Shown: positions 1 to 5,627, counted from the stretch's first letter. The stretch is 9,284 bases of DNA from Candidatus Ventricola intestinavium (GCA_018715105.1 DVMG01000240.1:1-9284), one strand, 5' to 3'. Program-made: numbers and translations. Notes: generated by a model not told the origin, from the letters alone.

Positions 1-143
1 CAAGACTTTCCTGTTCATTTTCGCAAAATTATTTTGGTTTGTGTGAAATTCCGTAATAAATCTTGTCTCTCAGCGCACCCCCAGCGCCGTTTTGCGGCCC
101 TCTTTGGAATTTTGCGCAAAAAGGCCGGCCCGCCAAAAACGGC
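1..143. other. AT-rich left edge, no gene recognised
   Basis: The first 70 bases are clearly more AT-rich than the rest of the window, which suggests an intergenic or promoter region. Read leftwards, an AGGAAAG motif (complement of 7-13) sits where it could be the ribosome binding site of a gene starting just outside the window. I could not find a convincing -35/-10 pair. No open frame here resembles a known protein; an 87-codon frame on the minus strand at 15-278 overlaps the end of lepB and is almost certainly not a gene. Confidence 0.3.
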
Positions 144-173
144 GGCCGCTTTTCCTCTCCGGGAAAAGCGGCC
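135..173 (-). terminator. Terminator downstream of lepB
   Basis: A perfect 12-bp stem is formed by GGCCGCTTTTCC (144-155) and GGAAAAGCGGCC (162-173), with a 6-nt loop. On the minus strand the stem is followed after three bases by a run of five T (135-139), as expected of an intrinsic terminator ending the DUF951-lepB transcript about 50 nt after the lepB stop codon. The T run is partly enclosed by a second small CGCC/GGCG hairpin, which may weaken it. On the plus strand the stem is followed by ATTTTGATTTT, so it could act in both directions. Confidence 0.65.
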
Positions 174-225
174 ATTTTGATTTTCATGAAATTCAGGCGG
201 ATGGGATCCCCCTCGCCGGCGCACG

Positions 226-828
226 TCAGCCGTCCAGCCAGCGCATGCTGCCAAACGGGAAGACAACCGCGCGCACATGCCCCTTGATCATGCTGCGCTC
301 CAGGGGGCCGACCATGGGGCTGCGGCTGTCCTTGGAGTTGTTGCGGTTATCCCCCATCACAAAGTAATGGTTCTCCGGCACGGTAAAGGGGCCGTAATTC
401 GTCTCGTTCGGCGTCATGTCAAAATTCTGCTCCACATGCTCGCCGTCTACATAGAGTTCACCGGCGCGCAGCTCAATCGTCTCGCCCGGCAGACCGATCA
501 CGCGCTTGACGCGATACATGCCGTCCTCCGTGTTGGGATAATCGCAGATGACGATGTCAAAGCGCTCCGGGTCGCCCAGCAGATAATCAAACTTGGTGGC
601 GATCATGAATTCATGATCCTGCAGGGTGTTGAGCATGGACTGCCCGTCTACCCGCACGGGTTCAAAGATCAATGTGCGCACGACGAACGCCATCGCGGCC
701 GCCACAACAAAGACCATCACCCACTCAAAGATTTCGCGCTGAAGGCTTTTCTTGGGCTTCTCCTTTTTGCCCTTTTTTTCCTTTTTTGTGTTGGCGGCCG
801 GGCGGGCCGGCCCCTTCTCCTGTTCCAT
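226..828 (-). CDS. lepB: Signal peptidase I
   Basis: Type I signal peptidase (S26 family), a membrane-anchored serine/lysine protease that removes signal peptides from exported preproteins on the outer face of the cytoplasmic membrane. The 200-residue product has a very lysine-rich cytoplasmic N-terminus (about residues 15-28), one membrane segment (about 35-55) and the family boxes in order. These are the catalytic serine in DGQSM (Ser64), the catalytic lysine in YRVKRVIGLPGE (Lys108), and the GDNRNNSKDSR box (159-169). Length and the single N-terminal anchor match the short Gram-positive (SipS-like) forms. The ATG at 828 is preceded by GAGAGG at suitable spacing. It lies 45 nt after the DUF951 gene in the same direction, so the two are probably cotranscribed from the promoters near 1140 and 1215. 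Identification is firm; whether other signal peptidases exist in the genome cannot be seen. Confidence 0.97.
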   Translation of the reverse strand: MEQEKGPARPAANTKKEKKGKKEKPKKSLQREIFEWVMVFVVAAAMAFVVRTLIFEPVRVDGQSMLNTLQDHEFMIATKFDYLLGDPERFDIVICDYPNTEDGMYRVKRVIGLPGETIELRAGELYVDGEHVEQNFDMTPNETNYGPFTVPENHYFVMGDNRNNSKDSRSPMVGPLERSMIKGHVRAVVFPFGSMRWLDG

Positions 829-873
829 GGATATGCGCCTCTCTTTTCTAAATTGCGTTCCCGCCGCGGGAAA

Positions 874-1095
874 TCACTCGTCGATCTCATTGGTGCCCCG
901 GACGGGCTGCTCCGCATGCGCGAGGATCTTTTTGACACGCTTTGTAAAATCCGCGCGATCCATCATCACAATGCGCGAACAGCCCGAGCAGCGGATCTTG
1001 ATATCCGCGCCGACGCGGATCACCGTCCAGCGGTCGCTGCCGCAGGGATGCATTTTGCGCATCTGAACCAGATCGCCAAGCCTCAGCTCCTCCAA
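874..1095 (-). CDS. DUF951 family protein
   Basis: Small protein of 73 residues recognised as DUF951 from its LGDLVQMRKMHPCGS start (residues 6-20), the RVGADIKIRCSGC core (27-39) and the MMDRADFTKRVKKIL end (44-58). The family is common in Bacillota and has no established biochemical role that I know of. Cys18, Cys36 and Cys39 (HPCG and CSGC) could bind a metal; this is inference. The start is a TTG at 1095, preceded by GGGAGG about 8 nt upstream; the frame is closed by a TAA not far upstream and has no ATG before LGDLV, so TTG is the best choice. The acidic tail after residue 60 looks lineage-specific. The gene is first in a likely two-gene operon with lepB, downstream of two tandem promoters. 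Confidence 0.9.
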   Translation of the reverse strand: MEELRLGDLVQMRKMHPCGSDRWTVIRVGADIKIRCSGCSRIVMMDRADFTKRVKKILAHAEQPVRGTNEIDE

Positions 1096-1138
1096 ACCTG
1101 CCGCCTCCCAGTCTTTTGGCCTTTTTTATCGGGTTTTC

Positions 1139-1167
1139 ATTATATCAGGAGGGCCGTCCTTTTTCAA
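1139..1167 (-). promoter_or_regulatory. Proximal promoter of DUF951-lepB (P2)
   Basis: Read leftwards: TTGAAA (1167-1162), a 17-nt spacer, then TATAAT (1144-1139), with TGA directly before the -10, giving an extended -10 (TGnTATAAT). Expected transcription start is near 1132, leaving a leader of about 37 nt that contains the GGGAGG ribosome binding site for the TTG start at 1095. Confidence 0.75.
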
Positions 1168-1210
1168 GGGCAGGCACAAGCGCGCCGTCTCCGCGTCGAA
1201 TCCTGCCTTT

Positions 1211-1239
1211 ATTATAGCGTCGCGAGAACGGGTTGTCAA
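1211..1239 (-). promoter_or_regulatory. Distal promoter of DUF951-lepB (P1), full consensus
   Basis: Read leftwards: TTGACA (1239-1234), a 17-nt spacer, then TATAAT (1216-1211). Both hexamers match the sigma-A consensus exactly with the ideal spacer. The bases upstream (1240-1275) are strongly A/T-rich, like an UP element. Expected start is near 1204, giving a leader of roughly 110 nt to the DUF951 start and reading through the second promoter. Confidence 0.85.
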
Positions 1240-1332
1240 TTATATTTTGCATTAACCAATTTTTATTTGTCATTTTGGGGCGAACTCCGTCTCCCTGTTT
1301 CCGCCTGCTCTGCGGGCGGGGAGAAAGCGAAA

Positions 1333-2022
1333 TCAGCGTTCCGGCTCAATGCGGTGGATGCGTTCGCGCAGGCGCATCATCTTTTCATCCGTCTGATGAA
1401 TGATATCGGCGCACTCCCGCAGCTCGCGCATGATTTCCTCGGCATCCTCCACCTGCTTTTTATACTGCATGTCATGATCCAGGGTCGCCCAGAAATCCAT
1501 GGCAATGGTGCGGATCTGGATCTCGCAGCGCACCGGCAGCACCTCGTCGGAAAAATACACCGGAATCTCCACAATCAGATGATAGCTGCGGTAACCGTTG
1601 TCCTTTGGATTCTTGATATAATCCTTGACGGTGAGGATGCGCACATCCTTCTGCCTGGCCAGCATGCGCGCAATTTCATAGATATCGTCAATATATGCAC
1701 ACAGCACGCGGATGCCCGCGATGTCTGAAAGGTATTGCGTCATATTCTCAACCGTCACATCCACACCCATATGCTTGAGCTTGCGGGCAATGGAGGATGG
1801 CTTTTTGAGCCTGCTTTCAATGAATTCGATCGGATTGCGGCGATAGCGCACCGTCAAATCTTTGGAGAGCACTTCCAGCTTGGTGCGCATTTCCAAAATG
1901 GCGCAGTGATAGCGCATCATCACCTCCTGGTAGAGCGCCTCCTGCTCAAATACGTGCTCGCTGTCGGATGGAATGATATCCGTGTCAATGGCCGTCGGGC
2001 CTCTCAATTCGTTATTTCTCAT
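1333..2022 (-). CDS. relQ: Small alarmone synthetase, RelQ/YjbM type GTP pyrophosphokinase
   Basis: Makes (p)ppGpp by transferring pyrophosphate from ATP to GTP or GDP. It is a stand-alone synthetase: the 229-residue product contains only the RelA/SpoT synthetase domain, with no HD hydrolase, TGS or ACT domain. Visible motifs are YRRNPIEFIESRLKKPSSIARKL (60-82), SDIAGIRV (99-106), KNPKDNGYRSYH (137-148, the nucleotide-stacking region) and EIQIRTIAMDFWATLDH (167-183). The charged C-terminal helix (about 190-229) fits the tetramer-forming tail of RelQ. The frame continues to an ATG at 2076, but I prefer the ATG at 2022: it has AGGGAAAG at good spacing, while the upstream ATG has no ribosome binding site and would lie about 3 nt from the predicted transcription start. 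It is transcribed alone, divergently from the DUF1858 gene. RelP is the alternative name, but length and tail favour RelQ. Confidence 0.93.
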   Translation of the reverse strand: MRNNELRGPTAIDTDIIPSDSEHVFEQEALYQEVMMRYHCAILEMRTKLEVLSKDLTVRYRRNPIEFIESRLKKPSSIARKLKHMGVDVTVENMTQYLSDIAGIRVLCAYIDDIYEIARMLARQKDVRILTVKDYIKNPKDNGYRSYHLIVEIPVYFSDEVLPVRCEIQIRTIAMDFWATLDHDMQYKKQVEDAEEIMRELRECADIIHQTDEKMMRLRERIHRIEPER

Positions 2023-2085
2023 GGATCTTTCCCTGTTTATCTGCCGCGTATGCGTCGCTCCTGCGGCTTGATTCATGTTGAATTG

Positions 2086-2114
2086 ATTGTAACATATTTA
2101 GTGCATTCTGTCTA
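2086..2114 (-). promoter_or_regulatory. Promoter of relQ
   Basis: Read leftwards: TAGACA (2114-2109), a 17-nt spacer, then TACAAT (2091-2086); each hexamer matches the sigma-A consensus at five of six positions. Expected start is near 2079, which leaves a leader of about 56 nt before the start codon at 2022. Confidence 0.65.
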
Positions 2115-2187
2115 CGCGCAGTTTGCATGTCCCTGTGCGTTCACGCCCTTCTCCTGCGCGTATTGGCGCGGTTTCGCACATTTTTTC

Positions 2188-2216
2188 TTGCCAGATGGGG
2201 CATGATGGTGTATGAT
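2188..2216 (+). promoter_or_regulatory. Promoter of the DUF1858 gene
   Basis: TTGCCA (2188-2193), a 17-nt spacer, and TATGAT (2211-2216), each one mismatch from consensus. Expected start is near 2223, about 36 nt before the ATG. It is divergent from the relQ promoter, with 73 bp between the two -35 elements. Confidence 0.65.
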
Positions 2217-2258
2217 AGCTGTGCAACCATCCAATCCATTCTGAAAGAAGGTTTTTTC

Positions 2259-2462
2259 ATGATTACACCGGATATGTCCATTGCTTCTGTCATGAAGCTC
2301 GATCCCGAGGTCGCGCCTGTATTCATGTCCTACGGCATGCACTGCCTGTACTGCCCGCACGCCTCCGCAGAGTCCATCGCCGAGGCCAGCCTTGTGCACG
2401 GCATCAATGCGGACGAGCTGGTCAAGGCGCTCAACGCGTATTTCGACAAAAAGAATCCGTAA
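2259..2462 (+). CDS. DUF1858 / hybrid-cluster-associated redox disulfide domain protein
   Basis: A 67-residue protein consisting of one DUF1858 domain. The pattern is typical: ITPDMSIASVMKLDPEVAPVF (2-22), then GMHCLYCPHA (26-35) with a CxxC pair at Cys29 and Cys32, then SAESIAEASLVHGI and a closing LVKALNAYF helix (55-62). The family is frequent in anaerobes and is described as a redox-disulfide domain often near hybrid-cluster (prismane) proteins; its exact job is not established and no such partner lies in this window. The ATG at 2259 has AAGAAGG seven bases upstream; the frame extends upstream to an ATG at 2127, but that would place coding sequence across the promoter. The gene is monocistronic, with its own promoter and a strong terminator just after it. 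Confidence 0.9.
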   Translation: MITPDMSIASVMKLDPEVAPVFMSYGMHCLYCPHASAESIAEASLVHGINADELVKALNAYFDKKNP

Positions 2463-2478
2463 GCGCGGCATCGGTCGC

Positions 2479-2537
2479 AAAGAGCAGCAAGCCGGAGAAA
2501 ATTTTTCTTCCGGCCCCGCTGCTCTTTTTTCTTTTTT
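2479..2537 (+). terminator. Strong intrinsic terminator of the DUF1858 gene
   Basis: A 10-bp outer stem AAAGAGCAGC (2479-2488) / GCTGCTCTTT (2518-2527) encloses an inner GCCGGA/TCCGGC stem around an A/T-rich tip. A run of T from 2525 to 2530 follows, then, after one C, six more T (2532-2537). It begins 17 nt after the stop codon. Confidence 0.92.
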
Positions 2538-2553
2538 GGGAACCGGGCTGTTT

Positions 2554-2575
2554 GGCCCGCTTCGATAAGCAAGCC
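2554..2575. repeat. 22-nt hairpin repeat, copy 1
   Basis: This segment begins GGCCCGCTT and ends GCC, and can fold with GGC/GCC and GCTT/AAGC arms around a CGAT tip. It agrees with the segment at 2695-2716 at 17 of 22 positions in the same orientation. The pair brackets the convergent gap between the DUF1858 gene and rarA. Confidence 0.45.
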
Positions 2576-2595
2576 TCCGACAGTCGGCAAAACGA

Positions 2596-2621
2596 TTTTC
2601 TCCCCCCGAAGGGGGAGAAAA
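2596..2621 (-). terminator. UUCG-capped hairpin between convergent genes
   Basis: Arms TTTTCTCCCCC (2596-2606) and GGGGGAGAAAA (2611-2621) pair perfectly over 11 bp around a 4-nt loop. On the minus strand, the direction of rarA transcription, the loop reads TTCG closed by C-G, the very stable UUCG tetraloop. The following bases are TCGTTTTG, a poor T tract, so it may end rarA transcription about 100 nt after its stop or simply protect the 3' end. On the plus strand there is no T tract. Confidence 0.5.
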
Positions 2622-2694
2622 GATTCCCGCAATCCGTTGGGAGCGAAACGTCCGCCAAGAATGCAAGCAATGCCTATGTCAACAAACTGACTAC

Positions 2695-2716
2695 GGCCCG
2701 CTTAGGAACGCGAGCC
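2695..2716. repeat. 22-nt hairpin repeat, copy 2
   Basis: Partner of 2554-2575. It shares the first nine bases GGCCCGCTT and most of the end, and its arms (GGC/GCC and CGC/GCG) keep pairing despite base changes. It ends three bases from the rarA stop codon, so on the minus strand it is the first structure in the rarA 3' untranslated region. Confidence 0.45.
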
Positions 2717-2718
2717 GG

Positions 2719-4059
2719 TCAGCGGACGGGAACGCCGCCGTCCGGGCCGTGGGCTTCCTTAAACGCCTTGATTTGCTCAAGTCGGGCCTTAAAGCGGGCT
2801 TCCAGCCCCTGTTCTGTCGGCCTGTAGTAGGCGCGGCCACGCAGGGAATCCGGCAGGCAGGGCATGGCCGTCAGCCGCTCATGGGTATCGTGTGCAAACT
2901 GGTAGCCCCTGCCATAGTCAAGCTCTTTCATCAGCCGGGTGGGCGCGTTGCGCAGGGCCAGCGGCACAGGCTCAGCCCGCTGCTCAAGGGCGTCCTTCCT
3001 GGCCTCCTGATAGGCGACATCCAGGGCGTTGGACTTGGGCGCCAGGGACATGTAGACCACCGCCTGAGTCAGGTGCACGTTGCACTCCGGCATTCCGATA
3101 AAGTGGCATGCCTGATAAGCGGCCACCGCCATTTCAAGTGCGCGGGGATCGGCCAGGCCCACATCCTCGCTGGCAAAGCGGATCACGCGCCTGGCGACGA
3201 AGAGCGGATCCTCCCCCGCTTCCAGCATGCGTGCCAGCCAGTAAACGGCGGCGTCCGGATCCGAATTGCGCATCGATTTATGCAGGGCGGAGATCAGGTT
3301 ATAGTGTTCCTCGCCCTTTTTGTCATACAGCAGCGACCTTTGACAGGTGCATTGCTCAAACGTCTTTTCCGTGACGGCAACGGCATCCCCCTGCGTTTCC
3401 CCGTTGAGAACCGCCATCTCCAGCGTGGAAAGCGCCGTGCGCGCATCCCCGTTTGCGAAGGCGGCGATGGCCTCCAGCATCTGAGGAGAAATTTGAACGC
3501 GCATTCGGCCAAAGCCGCGCGGATCGGTGAGCGCGCGGGAGAGCAGCGCCGTCAACTCCTGCGCGGTGAGCGCATGCAGCACAAACACCTTGCATCGCGA
3601 AAGAAGGGCGCCGTTTATCTCAAAGGATGGGTTTTCCGTCGTCGCGCCGATGAGAATAATGCTCCCGTTTTCCACAAAGGGAAGAAACGCATCCTGCTGC
3701 GCCTTGTTGAAGCGGTGAATTTCATCGACAAACACGATCGTCCGCTCGCCAAAGCAGCGGTTTGAAGAAGCCTGCTGCATCACGGCGCGGATCTCCTTGA
3801 TGCCGCTTGTCACGGCGGAAAAATCAATGAAAGACGCCTTTGTATGGTGCGCGATCACGCGGGCAAGCGTCGTCTTTCCCACGCCGGGCGGGCCCCAGAA
3901 GATCATGGAGGAAAGGCGGTCGCCCTCCATCATCCGCCGCAAAACCTTCCCGGGCCCCAGCAGATGCTCCTGCCCAACGATCTCGTCAAGCGTCTGCGGG
4001 CGCAGGCGCGCCGCAAGCGGCGCAGCGGCATCCGGGTCAAAAAGCGTTTGCTGCTCCAT
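2719..4059 (-). CDS. rarA: Replication-associated recombination protein A (RarA/MgsA AAA+ ATPase)
   Basis: AAA+ ATPase of the RarA/Mgs1/WRNIP1 family, related to clamp-loader subunits and RuvB; it acts at stalled replication forks and single-stranded gaps, and binds SSB in the studied bacteria. The 446-residue product is the usual length. It shows an N-terminal LAARLRPQTLDEIVGQEHLLG (15-35), Walker A GPPGVGKTT (56-64), Walker B IVFVDEIHRF (108-117), sensor-1 GATTENPSFEIN (138-149) and the LLSRC segment with a likely arginine finger (152-156). The conserved C-terminal block with FIGMPECNVHLTQAVVYMSLAPKSN supports RarA rather than RuvB or DnaX. The ATG at 4059 has a near-perfect AAAGGAGG seven bases upstream; an in-frame ATG at 4122 lacks one. 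It has its own promoter and looks monocistronic. Confidence 0.96.
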   Translation of the reverse strand: MEQQTLFDPDAAAPLAARLRPQTLDEIVGQEHLLGPGKVLRRMMEGDRLSSMIFWGPPGVGKTTLARVIAHHTKASFIDFSAVTSGIKEIRAVMQQASSNRCFGERTIVFVDEIHRFNKAQQDAFLPFVENGSIILIGATTENPSFEINGALLSRCKVFVLHALTAQELTALLSRALTDPRGFGRMRVQISPQMLEAIAAFANGDARTALSTLEMAVLNGETQGDAVAVTEKTFEQCTCQRSLLYDKKGEEHYNLISALHKSMRNSDPDAAVYWLARMLEAGEDPLFVARRVIRFASEDVGLADPRALEMAVAAYQACHFIGMPECNVHLTQAVVYMSLAPKSNALDVAYQEARKDALEQRAEPVPLALRNAPTRLMKELDYGRGYQFAHDTHERLTAMPCLPDSLRGRAYYRPTEQGLEARFKARLEQIKAFKEAHGPDGGVPVR

Positions 4060-4151
4060 GTTTTTCCCTCCTTTCCCATGCGCCCGCCGGCGCGCAAGCC
4101 CCGGATCGAGCCGGCCATCCATCGCCCCGATCCATTCGCGAAACTGCCAGG

Positions 4152-4180
4152 ATTATAGCATACTTCTTTGGCATTGACAA
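4152..4180 (-). promoter_or_regulatory. Promoter of rarA
   Basis: Read leftwards: TTGTCA (4180-4175), a 17-nt spacer, and TATAAT (4157-4152), preceded by TGC so that it also has an extended -10. Expected start is near 4145, giving a leader of about 85 nt. The -35 touches the inverted repeat at 4179-4211. Confidence 0.75.
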
Positions 4181-4211
4181 CAAACCGCCATGAGGCCGGC
4201 CGCGGTTTGTT
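4179..4211. promoter_or_regulatory. 33-nt inverted repeat at the rarA -35 region
   Basis: Arms AACAAACCGC (4179-4188) and GCGGTTTGTT (4202-4211) are perfectly complementary over 10 bp around a 13-nt centre that contains GGCCGGCC. One arm overlaps the rarA -35 hexamer. It could be an operator for a dimeric regulator, or a plus-strand terminator-like hairpin (the arm is followed by CTTT). On the minus strand no T tract follows, so it is not an obvious terminator for the dehydrogenase gene, which already has one. Confidence 0.4.
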
Positions 4212-4237
4212 CTTTAATGAAGGTTGGGGAGGGGATA

Positions 4238-4282
4238 AAAAGGAGCCGTTTCTTTCCCGCAGGCGGAAAAGCGGCTCCTTTT
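4238..4282 (-). terminator. Terminator of the SDR dehydrogenase gene
   Basis: An 11-bp perfect stem AAAAGGAGCCG (4238-4248) / CGGCTCCTTTT (4272-4282) encloses further pairing. On the minus strand the stem ends in a run of five T before A (4241-4237), about 50 nt after the dehydrogenase stop codon. The symmetric A and T ends mean it could also work on the plus strand. Confidence 0.85.
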
Positions 4283-4332
4283 ATGGCGGGATCGTTTCCG
4301 CTTCTGTTTCTGTTCGGCCGTGCGCAGCCCGC

Positions 4333-5181
4333 TTACACGCCGGAATAGGCGCTGTATCCGCCGTCCACCGGCAAAACCACGCCGGTGATAAACCCGGCAG
4401 CGCGCTCATCCACCAGGAAAAGCAGCGCGCCGATCAGCTCGTGCAGCTCGCCGAAGCGGCGCATCGGGGTTCCGGCGATGATCTTTTCACAGCGCGGCGT
4501 GGGCGTTCCATCGGGATGGAACTGGAGCGCATGATTCTGCTCGGTCATAAAAAAGCCGGGCGCGATGGCGTTGACCCGCACGCCGGATCGGGCCAGATAC
4601 GTGGCCAGCCACTGCGTGAAGTTGGATACGCCCGCCTTTGCGCCGGAATAACCGGGGATGCGCGTGAGCGGGCCGAATGCGCTCATCGAGGAAACATTGA
4701 TCACGCAGGCCCCCTGCTGGCCGATCATCAGAGGGGTGAGCACCTTGCTGGGCAGCCATGTGCCGCGCATATTCAGGTCAAACTCCTTTTGCACATCCTC
4801 CGCCGGGACATCGAAGAACGTGCGCTCGCCGCCGTCCGCCATCTGATCCTGCGGCACCATGGCGCTGCGGACCGCGCCTCCCGCGGCATTGACGAGGATG
4901 TGGATCCGGCCATACCGTTGGGCCACCTCCTCCTTGACGCGCAGCAGGGCCTGCTCATCCGTCACATCCGCGCTGAGGGCATCGGCCCGGCCGCCTCCCG
5001 CGTTGATCTCATCGGATACCTTCCGGCAGCGCTCCAGATTCCGGCCCAGCACGATCACGGTCGCCCCGCAGGCCGCCAGCGCGCGGCAAAACATGCCGCC
5101 AATCCCGCCGTTTCCGCCCGTCACGAGCGCTACGCGCCCCTCCAAATCAACACGGAAGGGAATATCATAGGTGTATGCCAT
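4333..5181 (-). CDS. SDR-family oxidoreductase, D-mannonate oxidoreductase-like
   Basis: Classical short-chain dehydrogenase of 282 residues using NAD(P)(H). Visible are the cofactor motif TGGNGGIG (21-28), NAAG (98-101), the structural Asn in LNMRG (Asn137), the catalytic Ser in NVSSMSAF (about Ser165) and YSGAKAG (Tyr178, Lys182). The PLTRIPGYSGAKAG, FTQWLA, RVNAIAPGFFMTEQN and final PVDGGYSAYSGV blocks resemble, from memory, the SDR-type fructuronate reductase (D-mannonate oxidoreductase) of Bacillota, which interconverts D-fructuronate and D-mannonate in hexuronate breakdown. No mannonate dehydratase, isomerase or sugar transporter lies nearby, so the substrate is inferred; gluconate 5-dehydrogenase or another sugar-acid SDR is possible. 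The ATG at 5181 has AAGGAG eight bases upstream; the frame remains open to 5493, but that extension is basic, low in conserved features and lacks support. It has its own terminator. Confidence 0.88.
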   Translation of the reverse strand: MAYTYDIPFRVDLEGRVALVTGGNGGIGGMFCRALAACGATVIVLGRNLERCRKVSDEINAGGGRADALSADVTDEQALLRVKEEVAQRYGRIHILVNAAGGAVRSAMVPQDQMADGGERTFFDVPAEDVQKEFDLNMRGTWLPSKVLTPLMIGQQGACVINVSSMSAFGPLTRIPGYSGAKAGVSNFTQWLATYLARSGVRVNAIAPGFFMTEQNHALQFHPDGTPTPRCEKIIAGTPMRRFGELHELIGALLFLVDERAAGFITGVVLPVDGGYSAYSGV

Positions 5182-5547
5182 GGTAAGTCTCCTTTTCTTG
5201 GCCGCTTCTCGGCGGCCGTGTCGTTCCATGCTGCGGCCCATGCTCCCGGCCTTTCCCATCCCAATCGGGAATTTTCTCGGGATCGTTTTACGCTCCCTCA
5301 AGATGCATGAATCAGACCGCTTCAATCCCTGTTTCTCAAGCTTTTTCCAGGATCTTGAAGATATTTCTCCAGAGAGCCCGCAAAAACCTGCCCGCTCCAT
5401 CCCTTTTCCGGATTTCTTTTGCCGGCCTTTCCGGTTTTCTTTTCCCATGCGCCCGGCAAAGCGCCGCGCGGCGTCTTTTCCCCCGGTCTTCAATTCAACA
5501 AAGGCAGAAAGAAGAAGGCTCTTTGCCGCGCGATTGCGTTCAAGCCA
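5182..5547. other. Long divergent intergenic region, no gene recognised
   Basis: The gap between the leftward dehydrogenase and the rightward ABC operon is 446 nt, and I find no recognisable protein or RNA gene in it. Plus-strand frames at 5171-5575 and 5307-5621 and the minus-strand extension of the dehydrogenase frame give arginine- and serine-rich translations without familiar motifs. Features visible are a 6-bp hairpin GGCCGC/GCGGCC (5200-5205 with 5212-5217) just upstream of the dehydrogenase ribosome binding site, two TCGGGA direct repeats (5265-5270, 5277-5282), and a 12-bp palindrome at 5462-5473. Confidence 0.5.
5311..5339 (-). promoter_or_regulatory. Possible promoter of the SDR gene
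   Basis: Read leftwards: TTGAGA (5339-5334), a 17-nt spacer, and TCTGAT (5316-5311). The -35 matches five of six consensus bases, the -10 only four. Expected start is near 5304, leaving a leader of about 120 nt. This is the best pair I found but is clearly weaker than the other promoters in the window. Confidence 0.3.
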
Positions 5548-5576
5548 TTGTCAAGCGAAAAAAAACAGTTTATAAT
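5548..5576 (+). promoter_or_regulatory. Promoter of the ABC exporter operon
   Basis: TTGTCA (5548-5553), a 17-nt spacer containing a run of eight A, and a perfect TATAAT (5571-5576). Expected start is near 5583, about 45 nt before the TTG start codon at 5628. Confidence 0.85.
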
Positions 5577-5627
5577 GAAAGGGTTCTCTTTAAGAAACGA
5601 TATGGGCAACGGAAAAGGTGATCGTCT

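Noticed and set aside
1290..1324. Hairpin just downstream of relQ as an intrinsic terminator
   Set aside because: Arms TCTCC/GGAGA and CCGCC/GGCGG can pair, but with a large internal loop and no T tract on the minus strand. relQ transcription may read through into the DUF951-lepB unit.
277..1728. 483-codon open frame on the plus strand
   Set aside because: It runs antisense through lepB, DUF951 and relQ, all with clear family motifs; its translation shows no domain and is rich in His/Ala/Arg as expected for a GC-rich shadow frame.
4174..4202. Plus-strand promoter beginning with TTGACA at 4174
   Set aside because: A perfect -35 hexamer, but no -10 at any suitable spacing and no rightward gene follows; the minus-strand rarA promoter explains the region.
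4168..5310. 380-codon plus-strand frame over the dehydrogenase
   Set aside because: Opposite strand of a well-supported SDR gene; it also runs through that gene's terminator and shows no known motif.
5182..5493. 104-residue N-terminal extension of the dehydrogenase
   Set aside because: The extension is basic, lacks recognisable features, and the conserved SDR domain starts right after the ATG at 5181, which has a good AAGGAG site.
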